Shown: positions 9,990 through 20,885 of the stretch, piece by piece
Layout of the letters: every line of letters begins with the position of its first letter
Numbering within the stretch: the first letter of the stretch is position 1
Source of the DNA: Mycoplasma sp.
GTDB lineage: Bacteria; Bacillota_I; Bacilli_A; Mycoplasmatales; Metamycoplasmataceae
Length of the DNA: 64,000 bases
Assembly (NCBI GenBank): GCA_024244685.1
Contig: JAAEOJ010000143.1
Span: 1-64,000 of the forward strand
Direction of reading: 5' to 3'
Made by a program: the position numbers and the translations under genes
Notes under the pieces: generated by a model
Seen by the model: only the letters and a program-made list of their open reading frames with translations
Told to the model about the DNA's origin: nothing
The model's database searches: none

Positions 9990-11450
9990 ATGAATAAAAT
10001 TAAACAAATTTTTACACATGGATTACCAGGAAAAATAATTTTAGCTATATTTGTTTTAGCTGCTGTTGATGTATTTTCAATGGCTGCACCATATTATCTA
10101 AAATATATTATTCCTCATGTATACACATACCTAAAAATATCACAAGGTGATTTTGATCAACTTAATGCTGTTTTGGGATATGTTGTTTTAGCAACCCAAT
10201 TACCTTCTGGTTGATTGGCAGATAAGATGAGTGGTAAAAAGTTATTGATAATATCGGTATTAATGTCGGCTATTTGTACTATATTATTTGGTTTATCCAC
10301 AATTGGTATATTTGGTTCAGCACAACTTGTAGTATTATATATAACATTTACAGGTTTTGGTGTTTCAACAACACTATTTCTTTGATCACCTTTATGAAAG
10401 GTTTTATCAGAACAATCTGGTGCTAAAGATCAAGGAAAATTATATGGATTACAAGGATCATATAATGGTTTACTAGGAATTATATTTATTACTTTAATTG
10501 GTACAGTAGCAACAGAAATGGCAAGTAAAGGAAATAACATTCTGTTTTATGTATTAGTATTTATAATTGCTGGAGCATTAATTATTTCGGCTTTTGGTAT
10601 ACACTTCTTTGTTAAAGATACAAATCAAAAATCGAATTTATTATTATCAATTAAAAAATGATGAAAAGATAAAAAAATTGATAAAGGAAATGTAAAAGAA
10701 AAATTAAAAATTATTTTTTCATTTAGAGCATTTTTAATCTCTTTCTTTGTTCTTGGAATGTATATGTTCCAATCAATATTCGCATATTATTTAAAAAGTT
10801 ATGTTGCTCTTATTTCAGGGGCTACTGTTATAGCTGCTGTTGCTGGACTTAGAACTTATGCATTAAGATTCTTAATTTCTGGTCCATGAGGAAAATTATT
10901 GGAAAAACGTAGAAGTTGAATATTTACTTTAGCAATGGTTTTAATTGTTGGTATATTAATAGCAACTGGTTTAGTACTTTCAGCAGGGGTAGGTAATAAT
11001 ATTGACGCAAATATTTCTGCTTCTTATAAACTAACACTACAAATATTATTTCCTATATTATTTATATTGGTTGGTGTTGTTTCATGATTACTTGTAGCAG
11101 GAAGATATATGCAAATTGGTGAAATACCACATACAAAAGATACTCTAGGATCTATAATTGCTTTAGTTTCTTTTATTGCTTTTTCATCTGACGCATGATT
11201 TTATCAAATGGCTTCAAGTTGAATGAAAAGTTCAGGCCATGAAATGACAGCTCTTGATGTAGCTAAATACGGATATGGTACAGTTGGTGGTTATGATCAA
11301 GCTGGATTACAACTATTATTATTTACAGCATTAGGTGTAGGAAGTTTTGGTGTCATATGTGGAGCATTATCATTTATAATTAATAGAAGAGAAATTAAAA
11401 AATTAAAAAAATCTTCATATCGTTGAAGAGATTTAGAGGAGGTAGATTAA
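9990..11450 (+). CDS. MFS transporter in the glycerol operon
   Basis: 486 residues, about 12 hydrophobic helices. The segment GWLADKMSGKK after helix 2 is the major facilitator loop 2-3 signature (GxxaDrxGrr). It lies between glpK and the glycerophosphodiester phosphodiesterase and its stop overlaps that gene's start (TAATG). By context it probably imports a glycerol-containing substrate such as glycerol-3-phosphate or a glycerophosphodiester; this is inference. An AAGG site precedes the ATG. Confidence 0.8.
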
Positions 11451-12193
11451 TGTCTGCAAAATTATTGGCACATAGAGGTTACTCTGAAGTAGCACCAGAA
11501 AATACTACATTAGCATTTGATGCTGCTCGTTTATTTGGTTTTGATGGAATTGAAATAGATTTACATTTAACTAAAGATAATGAGTTAGTAGTAATACACG
11601 ATGAAAATATAAAGAGAACTTCAAATGGAAAAGGAAAAGTTGAAAAAATGACTCTTGAGGAAATTAGAAAATATAATTTCGCTCATACTTACACTAAAGG
11701 ATATAGAGAAGAAAAAATTATGACATATGAAGAGTTTCTAGTTAAATATGGTAGTTTATTTGAAATTATTAATGTTGAAATAAAAACTGATGTAATTGAA
11801 TATAAAGGTATAGAGCAACTTGCTTGAGATGTTCATCAAAAAGTAAAACCAAAAGCTGAAATAATATATTCATCATTTAACTTTAAATCTTTACAGGTTT
11901 TTAGTAAAGTAAGTAAAGATGCTATATTAGGGTTCTTGTTTGTTGATGAAAAAGATTGTTTTGGTAAAGAAGATGAAATTAAGAAAATTTGTAAATACTT
12001 ACATCCTTGATTCAAAACAGTTATTAAAGAAAAAACAAATGCATTTTATAAAGCTTTAGGATTACCATTAAATCTTTGAACATTTGATAGAAGAAGCGGA
12101 TTTAATAAATGAACACGTGGTTCTGATAAGTTATTCGAAAGAATATCAAATATGGATAATGTGTATAGTCTTATATCTAATTCTAAATATTAA
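11450..12193 (+). CDS. glpQ: Glycerophosphodiester phosphodiesterase
   Basis: 247 residues. The GDPD catalytic blocks are present: AHRGYSEVAPENT (residues 6-18), EIDLHLTKD and VVIHDE, and the late LWTFD strand. It hydrolyses deacylated phospholipids (such as glycerophosphocholine) to glycerol-3-phosphate, feeding GlpO and H2O2 formation. The ATG overlaps the stop of the MFS gene, preceded by GAGGAGG. It is the last gene of the operon. Confidence 0.93.
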
Positions 12194-12220
12194 AAAAACA
12201 GTTAATACAACTGTTTTTTT
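12192..12220. terminator. Terminator at the end of the glycerol operon
   Basis: AAAAAAACAGTT / AACTGTTTTTTT, a 12-pair stem with loop AATAC, starts within the glpQ stop codon. It also overlaps the stop of the convergent gene ending at 12219, so it serves both. Confidence 0.8.
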
Positions 12221-12629
12221 AATCATCTTTTTCATTCATAGCCATTTGAATAGCTTTTCTTAAAATAGCTTTTGTTCTTAAAGGGAAGTAGTTTATTGCA
12301 CATACTAAAAATGTTCCATAATAAAAAGGTATATCAATTCATAGTCAAGGTAAACTTGCTCTATTAATTTTCTTTCTTAAAATACCACGGTCAATACTTG
12401 TTAACATTTGAGTTAATTCGTACATATAAATACAGAATCCAATAACAGGAATATATCAATATCAACGATTTTTATCAAGGAATTCTTGAGCTTTAATAAT
12501 ATCATCACTAACAACCTCTTGTTTATAAGCAGAAAAATTAAATTTTCCACCTTTCATTTCTTTTTTAATCTCTTGTAAAACTTCATTTTTGATTTCTTTT
12601 TTTAGTTCATCTATTTCTTTTTTTGTCAT
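12219..12629 (-). CDS. Small membrane protein with N-terminal coiled coil, function unknown
   Basis: 136 residues. The first ~28 residues are charged and helical with heptad-like spacing (EIDELKKEIKNEVLQEIKK), followed by two hydrophobic segments around residues 55-70 and 98-115. The start has an AAAGGAG site. I do not recognise a family. It lies upstream of nothing on its strand and just downstream of another unknown membrane gene (12657-13931, same strand, 27-bp gap), so the two may form one unit. Confidence 0.7.
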
Positions 12630-12656
12630 TTTTTTTACTCCTTTATATTAATTATA

Positions 12657-13931
12657 CTAGTTGTTTTGTTTCATTTTATTTTGTTTTCTTATATAAAATC
12701 ATCTTGAAATATAAGATACTCATATAGTTGATAATAAAACTAATATAGAAACTACATAAAGCGATCACATTGGAATGAATATATCATTTCTAAATATACT
12801 TACCATTGAAAAAGAAATAAGTACTAAAGAATTAAATGCACCTGTAATTCATGCTTGTTTCTTAAAGTTTAGTATTGTTAATTTTTCAGGTGATTTTAAC
12901 GATGATAAGAAAAGATTCATAAATATTATTACAATCATTAATCCTATTGGTGCAGAACCTAATATATATTCTATATTTTTATCATTATGAGAGTTTATAA
13001 TTGAAGCACCAAATAATGTTATACCTCAAGTTGTGAAAATATTTGAAAATGAAAGTTTTCATAAATTTACTGCATTCTGTTTTATATCTAAATGATGTGA
13101 GTACTCGGAATAAAATCACCACATTAAAAATCCTATTAAATAAACCATTGTTAAACTAAATAAAGCGTGTAATTCTGATGGATTTTTTAAATAATAAGCA
13201 AATTGTATTGTTCCCGAAATAAAAAATGATCCAATATATAGTGTTGTTAATTTTTTGTATCTCTCTGAAGCATCAGAAATAGATATCTTACTAATATTAC
13301 TTAAGTTTTTATCTGTAACAAATAAAACATTACCTAAAAACTCTATTGAAATATATAAAGGCATAAATATATAAGTTGTTACAGCAAAATCAAAACCTTC
13401 AATAATTAATAATAAATGAATTATTCCAATTAAAATAACAACTAATCTTGAAATTGCTTTTGGCGTTGTTATTTTAACAAGAGTTTTATTATCTTTATTA
13501 CTTAAAATACAAAGCGTATATTCAATTAATAAGATTAATCTTGAAACAATATAACCTGTTATCCAAATAATAATACCTATCTTTTCAATTCATAATGGTT
13601 CTTTACCTGGTGATGTGTTATTTCTAAAAATTAATAAATCTAAAGCAGTAGCAATAATACCTAATGATAAAACTTTCATAAGAGTTATTATTTTAAAAAA
13701 AACATTATGCTTTTCAAATCTTTGTTTTAAAAATGTTTGGACATATCAATATACAGTTACTAAACCAGCATTAAATAACATAAAAAACTTTTCATGCATT
13801 GTAGATTGTCTAGAGTTTAAAATCATTCCGTTAAATGTTAAAGATACTATTGTTATAATTATAAAATTAAATAATATATCTAAAGAATTAGAAGCTGGAT
13901 GTGTTTTATTCATTTTAAAGTTTTTTAACAT
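12657..13931 (-). CDS. Multi-pass membrane protein, function unknown
   Basis: 424 residues with about ten to twelve hydrophobic segments and short polar loops; the Trp residues are largely TGA-encoded. No catalytic or transport motif is obvious. The ATG at 13931 has no clear ribosome binding site; Met7 is a possible alternative start. It is followed on the same strand by the coiled-coil membrane protein. I cannot assign a function. Confidence 0.7.
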
Positions 13932-13997
13932 AATTAAATTATAATAAAAATGTTTTAAAGTTTTTACTATAATTTTATATAAGTAAGAAAGGTTGTT

Positions 13998-14495
13998 ATG
14001 AAAGCTATAATAGGTTATGCAGGTACAGGAAAAACAACAATTTTAAAAGAATTAGCTAAAAAAGGTTATTCTGTTTTTAATTGTGACAAATGAATTCATG
14101 AACAATATAATACAGACTCAATAATAAAAAGCGAATTAATAAAAGAACTAGGCAATGAAATTATAGTTAACAATAAAGTTGATCGAGATATATTAAAAAA
14201 TTTGATTAAAAAAAATAACAATATTCTTAATTTAATTGAGAAAATTACACACCCACATCTTCTAAAACAAATAAAAAATAATAAATATGATTTTGTAGAA
14301 ATTCCTATATTAGAATACTCACCTATTGACTTTACTTATCTTTTTGATGGAATAATTAAATTAACAAGAAATATTAATTCTGAAAATTGAATAAATAAAA
14401 TAATTAAACCTATTAGAAAAATAAATTATATAGAAATTAAAAATAATAATATATCAGATGCTGTAGAAGAAATATTAAGTAATTGTGTATTTTAA
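13998..14495 (+). CDS. coaE: Dephospho-CoA kinase (short form)
   Basis: 165 residues. P-loop GYAGTGKTTILKEL at residues 5-18, followed by FNCDKWIHEQY, equivalent to the CoaE D-x-hydrophobic-x-R-x-L block, and KITHPHL matching the IxHPxI motif of the family. It is shorter than the usual ~200 residues. It would phosphorylate dephospho-CoA as the last step of CoA synthesis, consistent with coaD at 15968. AAAGG lies before the ATG. Confidence 0.75.
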
Positions 14496-14519
14496 AAACT
14501 GGTTGTTACCAGTTTTTTA
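14494..14519. terminator. Terminator between coaE and nox
   Basis: AAAAACTGG / CCAGTTTTTT with loop TTGTTA lies after the coaE stop and touches the stop of the convergent nox gene. Confidence 0.75.
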
Positions 14520-15872
14520 TAATTCTTTTTTAATTGCATTTAATGCGGTTTGCAAAATATAATTAAATGGTTTATTGTAATGAGGCAAGAAATAAAAATC
14601 CATTAAAGCTAATTCTTGTAATGTCATTTTTTTAGATATTGCTAAAGATAACGCAAAAATTGATTCAGAGTGATTTTGTTTACCGAATGTACCTACTTGT
14701 GCACCTAATAATCTAAGTGTTTTCTTTTCATAAATAAGTTTGAATTGTACATCTTCTGAATTATGCATTCATTCTGGTCTATCTTTATCTTTTAAAAAAG
14801 ATACTCCATAATCAATTCCATGTAATTCTGCTAATTCCGAAGAAATTCCTGTTGATGCAAAACTACAACCAAAAACATTAATTCCATTTGTTCCTTGTAT
14901 TCCTGGGAAAGGTAAATTAGTTCCATTTATATGATGAGCTGCAACAATACCTGTTTTAACTGCATTGGTTGCTAAAGCTACATGACAAGGTTGATCTATT
15001 GCATTATTTATTAAAGCTACTGAATCTCCAAGACCATAAACATCTTTATTTGAAGTTTGCATAAATTTATTTACTAATAAAGCTTTTGATTTAGGTTCTA
15101 GTTCTAATTGATCAGCAACTAATTGAGTTTGAGGTACAAAACCAATTGACATAATTACCAAGTCTGCTTTATATTCACCTTTATCGGTAATTACAGAGCT
15201 AACTTTACCATTGGTACCCTTTATTTCCTTAACCTTTTCTTTTAGAGCTAATTTTAACCCTTTTTGTTCCATTCTAGATTCCATTTCATTTGTAAATTCT
15301 TTATCAAAGTATTTACCAATAACATTTCCTGACATATCAATTAATGTAACTTTTTTATTTGCTTTTATAAAAGCTTCAGATAATTCAACACCGATGTAAC
15401 CAGCTCCAATTACAACAACATCTTTAATTTGATCATCTTTAGACATTTTTTTAATGATTTGAGCATGTTGAAATATTTTAGATAAATAAATATTTTCTAA
15501 ATCAGCACCTGGAAAAGGTGGCGTAATTGGTCATGTACCTCCAGAATAAATTAATTTATCATAATTATCTGTGAAAATCTCTCCTGTTTTTAAGTTTTTA
15601 ACTTCTACTTCTTTATTTTCTATATCAACCTTAATAACTTCGTGTTCCATCTTAACATCAATATTTAAACTTCTTAATTCTTCTGGAGAACTATAAAATA
15701 ATCCTTTTGGATCTTCAAATTCATCAGAAACTCATAAAGCTATTCCACATCCTAAAAACGAAATGTTATTATTCTTATCATATGTTACTATTTCGTGTTT
15801 TTTTCCTAAAGAAGCAATTGTTCTCATAAAAGATGTTCCTGCATGATTAGCTCCTAATACTATTATTTTCAT
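14517..15872 (-). CDS. nox: NADH oxidase (H2O-forming type), CoA-disulfide-reductase family
   Basis: 451 residues. Two dinucleotide folds are visible: LGANHAGTS near the start and [11 protein letters not shown] around residue 155. The redox-active Cys sits in SFLGCGIA (Cys42), the position conserved in NADH oxidases that reduce O2 to water through a cysteine sulfenate. The C-terminal dimer domain ([18 protein letters not shown]) is intact. In mycoplasmas it regenerates NAD+ for glycolysis. An AAGGAG site supports the start. Confidence 0.92.
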
Positions 15873-15967
15873 ATAACTCCTTATTAAATAATTATAACTC
15901 TTTAAAATAAAATATATATCTTAATATAAGATATAAAAAATAAGTTTATTTTGTTTATAATTTTTAT

Positions 15968-16399
15968 ATGAAAAAAGCTATTTTTGCAGGTTCTTTTAAT
16001 CCATTCCATAAAGGACATTTATCTATTTATAATAAGGCCTCAAAATTATTTGATGAAGTTATTTTATATGTTACTTTTAACCCAACAAAAAATAATACAG
16101 AATCAATAACTGAAAGAGCAGATAATGTTAGAAAGCAACTTCCTAATGCAAAGGTTATACATGGAACTGATTTAACAGTTGAAGTTGCAAAAAAAGAAGG
16201 GTGCAATTATTTAGTTCGTGGAATAAGAGATACTAAAGATATAAAATCAGAATTAGAATTAGCTAATATTAATAAAGTATTAGATGAAAGTATAGAAACT
16301 GTTTTTATTATTGCAGATAATAATTTAAGAAAAGTTTCATCCACTTCTATAAACTTAATCGAAAAATCAAAAGAAATAGCTAAAAAAAATAAAAGTTAA
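15968..16399 (+). CDS. coaD: Pantetheine-phosphate adenylyltransferase
   Basis: 143 residues. AGSFNPFHKGH (residues 7-17) is the nucleotidyltransferase HxGH-type motif, RGIRDTKDI the conserved mid block and KVSSTSI the C-terminal ATP-binding motif. It makes dephospho-CoA, which CoaE (13998-14495) phosphorylates. There is no ribosome binding site; TATAAT at 15956-15961 ends six bases before the ATG, so the mRNA should be leaderless. Confidence 0.93.
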   Translation: MKKAIFAGSFNPFHKGHLSIYNKASKLFDEVILYVTFNPTKNNTESITERADNVRKQLPNAKVIHGTDLTVEVAKKEGCNYLVRGIRDTKDIKSELELANINKVLDESIETVFIIADNNLRKVSSTSINLIEKSKEIAKKNKS

Positions 16400-16408
16400 A
16401 ACTTTTAT

Positions 16409-16891
16409 TTATAGTCAAGTATTTAATACATCATAATCTGGATCGCTAGATACTTCTTTATTAATAGAAATTCCTTGAATAATATTATTTTCATCTAATA
16501 ATATAAAGCCTCTAACCAGTTTTTTAATTTTATTAATTAAAGTATTTGTTTTAATTGCAAAATCTTTATATTCCTTATCTGAAATAATTATTATATTTTC
16601 TAATCCATTTGCTGCACACCACTTTTTTTGTATTTCAACAGAATCTGTTGAAATAGATATAAAAGTAATATCTTTATATTTATTTGCCATCTGTGCTATT
16701 TGTTTTGTTTGAGCATCGCAAATTCTTGTGTTTATATCAGGAAATAAAGAAATAACTTTTTTACCTTTAATATCAGTAATAAAAAAATCTTTATCATCTT
16801 TATCTTTTGCTTTAAATTCTAATTTTGTGTTTTTCTCAATTATTGTTCCATTTAATTTAAATGGTATTTTTTTTATTTTTATTTTTTCCAT
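16409..16891 (-). CDS. tpx: Thiol peroxidase
   Basis: 160 residues, a peroxiredoxin of the Tpx (atypical 2-Cys) group. The peroxidatic Cys lies in DINTRICDAQT (family TxxC), and the resolving Cys in QKKWCAANG. It reduces H2O2 and organic peroxides, which fits an organism with an H2O2-forming GlpO. The last codons after residue 158 are TGA (Trp) and Leu before the TAA. An exact TATAAT box (16898-16903, minus strand) ends six bases before the ATG and there is no ribosome binding site. Confidence 0.9.
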
Positions 16892-16938
16892 AATTTAATT
16901 ATAACTCTCATTAAAAGAAACTTTTTAAAATTAAAAAA

Positions 16939-16957
16939 CACCCCTGGAAAAGAGATG
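16939..16957 (-). terminator. Terminator of the Phe-Asp-fMet tRNA cluster
   Basis: On the minus strand CATCTC / GGGGTG (with G-U pairs, loop TTTTCCA) is followed by a T run, just after the tRNA-Phe CCA end. Confidence 0.6.
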
Positions 16958-16960
16958 ATA

Positions 16961-17036
16961 TGGTGGCTTCGGCAGGAATCGAACCAGCGACACACGGAGC
17001 TTCAATCCGTTGCTCTACCGACTGAGCTACAAAGCC
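16961..17036 (-). tRNA. tRNA-Phe (GAA)
   Basis: Minus-strand cloverleaf of 76 bases starting GGCTTTG and ending with encoded CCA. The anticodon stem ACGGA/TCCGT encloses loop TTGAAGC, anticodon GAA. T-arm GGTTCGATTCC is canonical. Confidence 0.97.
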
Positions 17037-17038
17037 TT

Positions 17039-17115
17039 TGGCGGTCCAGACGGGGATCGAACCCGCGATCTCCTCCGTGACAGGGAGGCGTATTAAACCA
17101 CTTTACCACTGGACC
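17039..17115 (-). tRNA. tRNA-Asp (GTC)
   Basis: Minus-strand cloverleaf of 77 bases, acceptor GGTCCAG/CTGGACC, anticodon loop with GTC, T-arm GGTTCGATCCC and encoded CCA. It is two bases from tRNA-Phe, in one transcript. Confidence 0.96.
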
Positions 17116-17116
17116 A

Positions 17117-17192
<76 letters not shown>

Positions 17193-17299
17193 ATATGTTT
17201 GCTTATTTATTTTATCAAATATTTTAACTTAAAATAACTTTATTTAATAAAAAAAACAAAAAAAGTATATTTCTATCCTTATTATTCTATAATTAAAGT

Positions 17300-17707
17300 A
17301 TGAAAAAATTATTAGCAAATTTATTTATATTTAAATATAATATTAAAAATATACACTGAAGAATGTTTGGTCCTGATTTTATTGATATACATAAATTTAC
17401 AGATAAAATATATGCTGAAATAGATGAATTTATTGATAGAGTAATAGAAAAATATATTCAATTAGATCAAGATATTGATACATCAATAGATAGTCAAACA
17501 AAACTTTCGACTTTAAAAGAATTAACAGTTAAAGAAATTTCTGTTGAAGATGGAATTAAAAGAATTGTTGAAGAAGGAAAAGAAATATTAGCACAAGCTG
17601 AATCTTTAGAAGATAAAGTTGGTGACTTAGGAACTATGTACTTAGTTTTAGATGACTTAAGAGAATTTTTAGAAAAGCATATTTGATTACTTTCAAAGCA
17701 AAAATAA
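17300..17707 (+). CDS. dps: Dps-like ferritin-fold protein
   Basis: 135 residues. The segment NIHWRMFGPDFIDIHKFTDK (residues 17-36) matches the Dps ferroxidase region (His..W..GPxFxxLH..F), followed by YAEIDEFIDRVIE, giving the iron ligands in the usual order; the C-terminal helix is shorter than in most. Dps stores iron and protects DNA from H2O2, fitting the peroxide-forming metabolism here. TATAAT at 17288-17293 ends six bases before the ATG and no ribosome binding site exists, so it is probably leaderless. Confidence 0.8.
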
Positions 17708-17754
17708 TAGTGAAAAAGCGATAATAAACAACAATAATAAACATAAATAAAAAA

Positions 17755-17840
17755 ACTTGTATATACATAAAGAATAACTTGTATATACATTAATAATAAT
17801 AGGTATAATTTAAATGCTAGCGATTTAAATCACAGCATTT
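17755..17840 (+). promoter_or_regulatory. Tandem ACTTGTATATACAT repeats, promoter and leader hairpin of ptsG
   Basis: ACTTGTATATACAT occurs twice (17755-17768 and 17777-17790, 22 bp apart); its core TGTATATACA is a perfect palindrome. TATAAT at 17804-17809 is the -10 box. Downstream, AAATGCT (17812-17818) and AGCATTT (17834-17840) flank a second palindrome GATTTAAATC, which may fold in the leader RNA. The repeats resemble those before glpF. Confidence 0.55.
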
Positions 17841-17868
17841 TAATATATAAAAAAACGAAAGGAAAAAT

Positions 17869-19809
17869 ATGAATTTTTCACTTATTAAAAAATTTTTTCA
17901 AAAAGATAAGAAAATAAAAGTAAATAATGGCAAAGGTGGAATGAACAAGTTTCTATCTAAGATATCTGGTGCATTTATGTTACCTATATCAGTGATGGCT
18001 ATAGCGGGACTATTCTTAGGTGTTGGTGCTGCAATCGCTTCTCATTCTGGACATAATCATGGTGTTGAAGTATTTGGACAATTTGTTTCAAAACTTGGGG
18101 ATCCTGTGTTCGGCGCAATGCCTATTCTGTTTGCTGCTGCAATAACAGTTGCATTTACAGAAGAAGCTGGTGTTGCCGTATTTGCTGCAATCATAGGGTA
18201 TTTAACATTCTCAATGTTACAAACTCCATTCATCACAGAAGTAAACCACGGAAGCGGTACATTTTTAGCTGATGGTAAAGTTGTTGCTAAGGGTTCATTA
18301 AATGCCAAAGAAGTTATGATGCATGATGGTTGAAAAGTATTATTCGGTGGTGCTGGTAGAACAGCTAAAGAAATGGATAAACTTGTAGGATCAAACCTTG
18401 GTGTTTCATCACTACAAACTTCAGTATTCGGAGGAATTTTAGTTGGGGCTTTAACATCATGAGCTTACAATAAATTCCACACAATAAAACTTCCAAATAT
18501 TATTTCATTTTTTGGGGGTAAAAGATTTGTACCATTAGTTGTAATTATTTTAATGATTCCTCTAGTATTTACATTCTTATTATTCTGACCATGAGTTGGA
18601 TATGGACTTGCAAAATTCGGTGAAGTTTCAGGTAAAGCTCCTGTAGGACTTGACTCATTTGTATTTGGTCTAATAGAACGTTCACTAATTCCATTTGGAT
18701 TACATCACGTATTCTATGCTCCATTATGATGAACAAAAGCTGGTGGTGATTTCACTCAAGCTTATGATAATTGACATAATGCAGGTAATATAATGGATGC
18801 TGCTCAATACACTGAATTAACAAAAGCTGTTGGGACAAAAGCTGGTGATTCATCTCTATGAATTGCTATGGCTGGTTTAAAATTTAATGCAATCAATTGA
18901 AAAGACGTAAATGGTGTGCAACATAGTTTACCAGTATTTGAGTTTATGAAATCACAATTAGGATTAAACCTTGGTAGATTCATGCAAGGTAAATTCCCAT
19001 TCATGATCTTCGCTCTTCCTGCAGCCGCAGCCGCAATGGTTATGGCCGCTCCAAAAGAAAATAGAAAAATGGCGCTTGGAACAATTCTTCCAGCTGGCCT
19101 TACATCAATGACAACAGGTGTTACAGAACCTATAGAATTTACATTCTTATTCTTAGCTCCTGCATTATTCTGAGGATTCCACGCTTTTATGGCTGGTTTC
19201 TCATTTATGCTAATGAATGTATTCGGTGCCCACATTGGTATGACATTCTCAGGTGGTATGATCGATATGGTTATATATGGTATGCTTCCAGTTTCAAAAG
19301 GTACACAATTCTGATGAGCCATTTTAATTGGTTTAGCATATATTCCAATCTACTTCTTCGTGTTCTACTTCTCAATTAAGAAATTTAATTTAGAAACACC
19401 AGGTAGAGGTAATAATACAAAATTATTCTCAAAAGCAGATTTCAAAAACAAAGGAAAAAATAATACAAAATCAGATCCTATTGCTGAAGGAATCGTAGCC
19501 GCTTATGGTGGTTGAGATAATATTACTGGTACAGCTAACTGTGCTACACGTCTAAGATTTGATGTTAAAGATGCCTCAAAAGTAGATGAGTCAGCATTGA
19601 AAGCTGTTGGTGCTGTTGGAATTATGAGAACATCAGCAAAACATGTTCAAGCTATTTTTGGACCGCAGGCTGAACAAATTCATAATGCTATAAAGAAACT
19701 TCCTAAAACATCAGTTGCTCCAACAACTCCTGTTAAAAAAGAAGCTGCAGCTAAGAAACCAATAGCTAAAAAAGCTCCGGTTAAAAAAGTAACTACAACT
19801 AAGAAATAG
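17869..19809 (+). CDS. ptsG: PTS glucose-type EIICB permease
   Basis: 646 residues. The N-terminal ~510 residues are the EIIC membrane domain ([30 protein letters not shown] is the family's conserved substrate loop). The C-terminal ~90 residues before the tail are EIIB with the phospho-accepting Cys in NCATRLRF. A Lys/Ala/Pro-rich low-complexity tail of about 30 residues follows. It phosphorylates glucose or a related sugar on entry; EIIA must come from elsewhere. An AAAGGA site precedes the ATG. Confidence 0.93.
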
Positions 19810-19827
19810 TTAAAAGTTATTATAAAA

Positions 19828-19856
19828 AAGATTGAGTGAAAACTCAGTCTTTTTCT
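19828..19856 (+). terminator. Terminator of ptsG
   Basis: AAGATTGAGT / ACTCAGTCTT closed by a GAAA tetraloop, followed by TTTTTC, lies 18 bases after the ptsG stop. Confidence 0.85.
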
Positions 19857-19932
19857 TTGTAATATTTCAGTTCTTATTCACATTAGGATTAATATAGTTA
19901 ACTTAAAAAGTAAAGAATTTATTTGTCTACGT

Positions 19933-20838
19933 TTAAAATTTTTCTTTTAATATTTCAATATTTTTTTTAGCTATTTCTAAGTTGTCACATGTAAATCCGG
20001 AAGAGGAGAAATGTCCTCCTCCACCAAAATTACTTGCTAATATTGAAACATCTATATTACCTTTTGATCTAAATGAACCTCTCAAATCATTTTTTTCATC
20101 TAGCATTATTGAACAAAAGACTTCTGTTTTTGTAGCGTTAGATAATTCCGCAATTATTGGTCTAAAATAATCTAATGGAATAACTTTCTTATCTTCAATA
20201 ATATAAGTTAAATCTCCATGAACAACTCATTTACTTTTTAAACTATTAATTAAATCTTTAATATCATCTGGTAGTTCTAAAGATTTTTTGCATTCTTCAG
20301 CAATTCCATCTTTACCCAACTCTTTAATTGCATCAATAGTAGCTTGTGAAATGTTTCTTTGAGTTAGACCTTCTGTATCTGTTCATATTGCATAATACAT
20401 ACCTCTAGCAGCCTCTTTATTTATTTTTAGGTTTAATTCTTTAGCCATTTCATAAAGAACTTGCCCAGTAGCTGGCCAATGATCTCCACCTATTCTTAAT
20501 TTAAATTCATCTTCATCGTGATGGTGATCTATATTTAAACAATCGATTGCTTTTGCTCTTTTATCTGCTATTCTTGCTTCTGTTCCAGTATCAACTACAA
20601 CTAGTTGTGAAGAATAAAAATATTCATCACTAACTTCTTCATGATTATTAACTGAAATAAGATTCTTAGGAACTCTTTCTCCTGTAACTTTTATTTTCAT
20701 TGTTGGTTTTGATTCTAATAATAGGTGTTTTAGGGCATGTGTTGACCCCATTGTGTCTCCATCTGGATCTATATGAGTTAATAAGGTTAACTTATCGTGC
20801 TTTATTAATTCATTTCACATTTTTTTATAAGTAGTCAT
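19933..20838 (-). CDS. DHH/DHHA1 phosphoesterase (NrnA-like)
   Basis: 301 residues. The manganese-binding DHH blocks are visible: THIDPDGDTMGS near residue 21, VVVDTGT, and IDHHHDE; the C-terminal DHHA1 motif is GGGGHFSSSG. Family members degrade short RNA (nanoRNase), pAp or cyclic dinucleotide products. TATAAT (20845-20850, minus strand) ends six bases before the ATG with no ribosome binding site; this box sits directly after the terminator of the p37 operon. Confidence 0.88.
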
Positions 20839-20852
20839 AATATAATTATAAT

Positions 20853-20877
20853 AAAAAAATCAATCTAAGGATTGATT
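20853..20877 (-). terminator. Terminator of the p37-p29-p69 operon
   Basis: AATCAATC / GATTGATT with a four-base loop and a T run on the minus strand, nine bases after the p69 stop. Its T run is only two bases from the -10 box of the next gene. Confidence 0.75.
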
Positions 20878-20885
20878 ATAAATAC

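Noticed and set aside
18804..19322. Minus-strand ORF of 172 codons opposite ptsG
   Set aside because: ptsG is clear in the other strand; the antisense ORF has no start signal or known motif.
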